A stretch of DNA of 15,516 bases from Lachnoclostridium sp. UBA3775 (GTDB taxonomy: Bacteria > Bacillota > Clostridia > Lachnospirales > Lachnospiraceae), in NCBI GenBank assembly GCA_002369525.1, contig DFFN01000034.1, positions 1 through 15,516 on the forward strand, given 5' to 3'. Under the pieces are notes generated by a model. That model worked only from the letters and a program-made list of their open reading frames with translations, was not told the DNA's origin and did not search any database. Shown piece by piece: positions 13,690 through 15,516 of this stretch. The translations under genes and the position numbers were made by a program. Positions within the stretch are counted from its first letter, which is position 1; each line of letters starts with the position of its first letter.

Positions 13690-14649
13690 TTGAAAAAGCA
13701 GAAGTCAGTCGAACAAAATAAGTACGGACTTATTTTCCTGATCCCATTCTTTGCAACGTTCCTTATTTTCCAGCTCTATCCTTTGATCTATACTTTCTAC
13801 AAATCCCTTGATTATACCAAGAGAAACGGCCGTATCATGACCACTACAAGAGGTATGGGTAACTTTACCGATTATGTATTCGGTAAAGGAGCTGATGGTG
13901 AGTTCTGGAGTGCAATGGGAATTACAGTAGGATTGTGGATTTGTAACTTCATTCCCCAGATCCTTCTTTCACTTTTACTTGCTGCATGGTTTACAAATAT
14001 AACTTATAAGTTAAAAGGCGCCGGAGCTTACAAAGTTCTTATGTATCTCCCCAACATCATCACTGCAGCAACTATCGCGGTTTTGTTCCGAAACTTCTTT
14101 GTACCAAACGGAAGTATCACAAAAATACTGATAGACCACGGTTGGGTCAAACCGACAGGTATTCTCGATCATGGTTGGTTTTCATTCGGTATCATAGCAT
14201 TCATCCAGTTCTGGATGTGGTATGGAAATACAATGATAGTCCTCTGCGCAGGTATTTTGGGTATCAACCCTGCTCTCTATGAAGCAGCAATGGTTGACGG
14301 AGCAAATTCAAGACAGCAGTTCTTCAGGATTACATTACCTTTGCTTAAGCCGATTCTTCAGTTCACACTTGTTACTTCAGCAATCGGTGGTCTGCAGATG
14401 TATGATATTCCAGCACTGTTTAATACCGGTAACACAATGGACGGTAGTCCTATTGTTAAGATCGGTGGCAAGAACGTATATTCAACAAGTACAGTTATAA
14501 TGTTAATTAAGAAATACGTATCTGAAGGACCTGTACAGAATGTAGGTAAAGCTGCAGCATATTCAGTAGTATTGTTTATCATTACTCTTGCAGTAAGCAT
14601 GATTTTCTACATGGCAACTAGAACAAAAGATAAAGACGGGAGGGCATAA
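13690..14649 (+). CDS. Sugar ABC transporter permease, MalF/UgpA type
   Basis: This 319-aa integral membrane protein is one half of the CUT1 translocation pore. About six hydrophobic helices can be seen, starting with GLIFLIPFFATFLIFQLYPL. The cytoplasmic EAA loop reads EAAMVDGANSRQQFFRITLP (from Glu198), the coupling helix that contacts the ATPase. The start is TTG at 13690: GGGGGTGA (13676-13683) lies 6 nt upstream, and the product then begins MKKQKSVEQNKYG, a normal cytoplasmic lead. No ATG gives a better start. It follows the lipoprotein gene after a 103-nt gap holding two hairpins, and precedes the second permease by 2 nt. Third positions are visibly richer in A/T than in block 1. Confidence 0.94.
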   Translation: MKKQKSVEQNKYGLIFLIPFFATFLIFQLYPLIYTFYKSLDYTKRNGRIMTTTRGMGNFTDYVFGKGADGEFWSAMGITVGLWICNFIPQILLSLLLAAWFTNITYKLKGAGAYKVLMYLPNIITAATIAVLFRNFFVPNGSITKILIDHGWVKPTGILDHGWFSFGIIAFIQFWMWYGNTMIVLCAGILGINPALYEAAMVDGANSRQQFFRITLPLLKPILQFTLVTSAIGGLQMYDIPALFNTGNTMDGSPIVKIGGKNVYSTSTVIMLIKKYVSEGPVQNVGKAAAYSVVLFIITLAVSMIFYMATRTKDKDGRA

Positions 14650-14651
14650 GC

Positions 14652-15515
14652 ATGGAAGATAAAGCAGTAAAAGGCTTCTCAGGTGTTAAGCTTTTCCGAA
14701 ATATAATTTGCATTTTCCTTTGTTTGCTGTCAATTATACCGTTTTATATCATGACTATAAACGCTACACATGACAGTTCAACAATACTTAAAGGATTAAA
14801 GCTTCTCCCCGGATCGAAGTTTTCACAAAACTTCAAAAACCTCCTTTCAGGTGAAGCAAAAACATCAGGCGTTAACGTTATGAAAGCAATGCTTAACTCC
14901 CTGATAATTACTGTACCTGCAACAATTCTTCAGGTTTATTTCGGTTCTCTTACAGCATATGCTGTAACAGCCTATAGATTTCGTGGAAGAAATATTATAT
15001 GGGGCTTTATCTATGGTATCATGATGATTCCTACCCAGATTTCTATCGTAGGTTTTATTAAGATTTCCAAACTGGCCCATATCTATGGTACATTTTACCC
15101 TATGATAATTCCTGCAATCGCAGCTCCGACAACTGTTTACTTTATGAAACAGTACATGGAAGGCGGATTGTCGCTTGAAATAGTTCAGGCAGCCAGAATT
15201 GACGGAGCCGGTGAGTTTAAGACGTTTAATTCCGTCGTTCTTCCTATTCTGAAGCCTGCAATGGCAACTCAGGCAATATTTGGATTCGTTGCTTCATGGA
15301 ACAACCTGTATACACCTTCTCTTATCCTCGCTACAGAGAGAAAGAAAATGACAATGCCTATGTATGTGTCGGCTCTTAAATCGAACGATAAGGAACAGGA
15401 TTGGGGACAGATTTATTGCGGTCTGTTTGTAACGGTTCTTCCTATACTGGTTGCTTATCTGTTCCTTTCAAAATACATTATCGGTGGTGTTGCACTCGGT
15501 GGTGTAAAGGAATAA
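14652..15515 (+). CDS. Sugar ABC transporter permease, MalG/UgpE type
   Basis: This 287-aa membrane protein is the partner pore subunit. Its N-terminal helix (IICIFLCLLSIIPFYIMTINATHDS) followed by a periplasmic loop is typical of MalG-like permeases. The EAA loop reads QAARIDGAGEFKTFNSVVLP (from Gln179). Other helices include IIWGFIYGIMMIPTQISIVGF, and the tail is the family-typical FLSKYIIGGVALGGVKE. A GGGAGGG ribosome binding site lies in the last codons of the preceding gene. The stop is one base before the window ends. No ABC ATPase is present; CUT1 importers of Firmicutes often share a distant MsiK-type ATPase, or one may lie downstream. Confidence 0.95.
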   Translation: MEDKAVKGFSGVKLFRNIICIFLCLLSIIPFYIMTINATHDSSTILKGLKLLPGSKFSQNFKNLLSGEAKTSGVNVMKAMLNSLIITVPATILQVYFGSLTAYAVTAYRFRGRNIIWGFIYGIMMIPTQISIVGFIKISKLAHIYGTFYPMIIPAIAAPTTVYFMKQYMEGGLSLEIVQAARIDGAGEFKTFNSVVLPILKPAMATQAIFGFVASWNNLYTPSLILATERKKMTMPMYVSALKSNDKEQDWGQIYCGLFVTVLPILVAYLFLSKYIIGGVALGGVKE

Positions 15516-15516
15516 T

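Noticed and set aside
1..15516. tRNA/rRNA genes, CRISPR arrays, insertion sequences, phage or defence genes
   Set aside because: I looked for them and saw none. Coding genes fill nearly all of the window, and the four largest gaps (188, 103, 97 and 26 nt) hold only the regulatory elements listed.

Overview
The window looks like chromosomal DNA of a low-to-mid GC anaerobic Firmicute, most likely a Lachnospiraceae-type Clostridium. The grounds are a gatCAB amidotransferase operon, KtrAB potassium uptake, a serine-rich solute-binding lipoprotein with strong AGGAGG ribosome binding sites, and a cytosolic LacI-type sensor fused to c-di-GMP domains. The genus cannot be fixed from the sequence alone. 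All genes lie on the + strand and fall into three transcription blocks.

Block 1 (2-6192) is tightly packed. It holds the 3' part of a MoxR/dynein-related AAA+ ATPase, a KtrB-type K+ channel subunit, its KtrA-type RCK regulator, and gatC-gatA-gatB, the tRNA-dependent Glu/Asp amidotransferase that makes Gln-tRNA and Asn-tRNA. Gaps run from an 11-nt overlap to 26 nt, so this is probably one operon that starts upstream of the window.

Block 2 (promoter at 6201-6229; genes 6290-11892) is a c-di-GMP module. The first gene encodes a 903-aa soluble protein with a LacI/GalR-like ligand-binding domain but no DNA-binding domain, a middle region, a degenerate GGDEF and an apparently intact EAL phosphodiesterase domain. 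It is followed 17 nt later by a six-TM diguanylate cyclase with an intact GGEEF site and no RxxD inhibitory site, and 24 nt later by a Na+/Pi cotransporter-family protein with a PhoU-like tail. Opposing c-di-GMP enzymes with different sensors are thus co-transcribed with a phosphate-type transporter.

Block 3 (promoter at about 11960-11988; genes 12081-15515) is a CUT1-type sugar ABC importer: a serine-rich lipoprotein, then MalF-like and MalG-like permeases, with no ATPase in the window. The lipoprotein gene has a dyad-rich leader. It is separated from the permeases by two tandem hairpins, and the first permease uses a TTG start. This pattern fits high binding-protein and low permease output. 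Base composition and codon choice differ visibly from blocks 1 and 2.

Nothing here is clearly a new mobile, defence or CRISPR system. The most interesting object is the ligand-sensing phosphodiesterase/cyclase/Pi-transporter operon next to a sugar importer.
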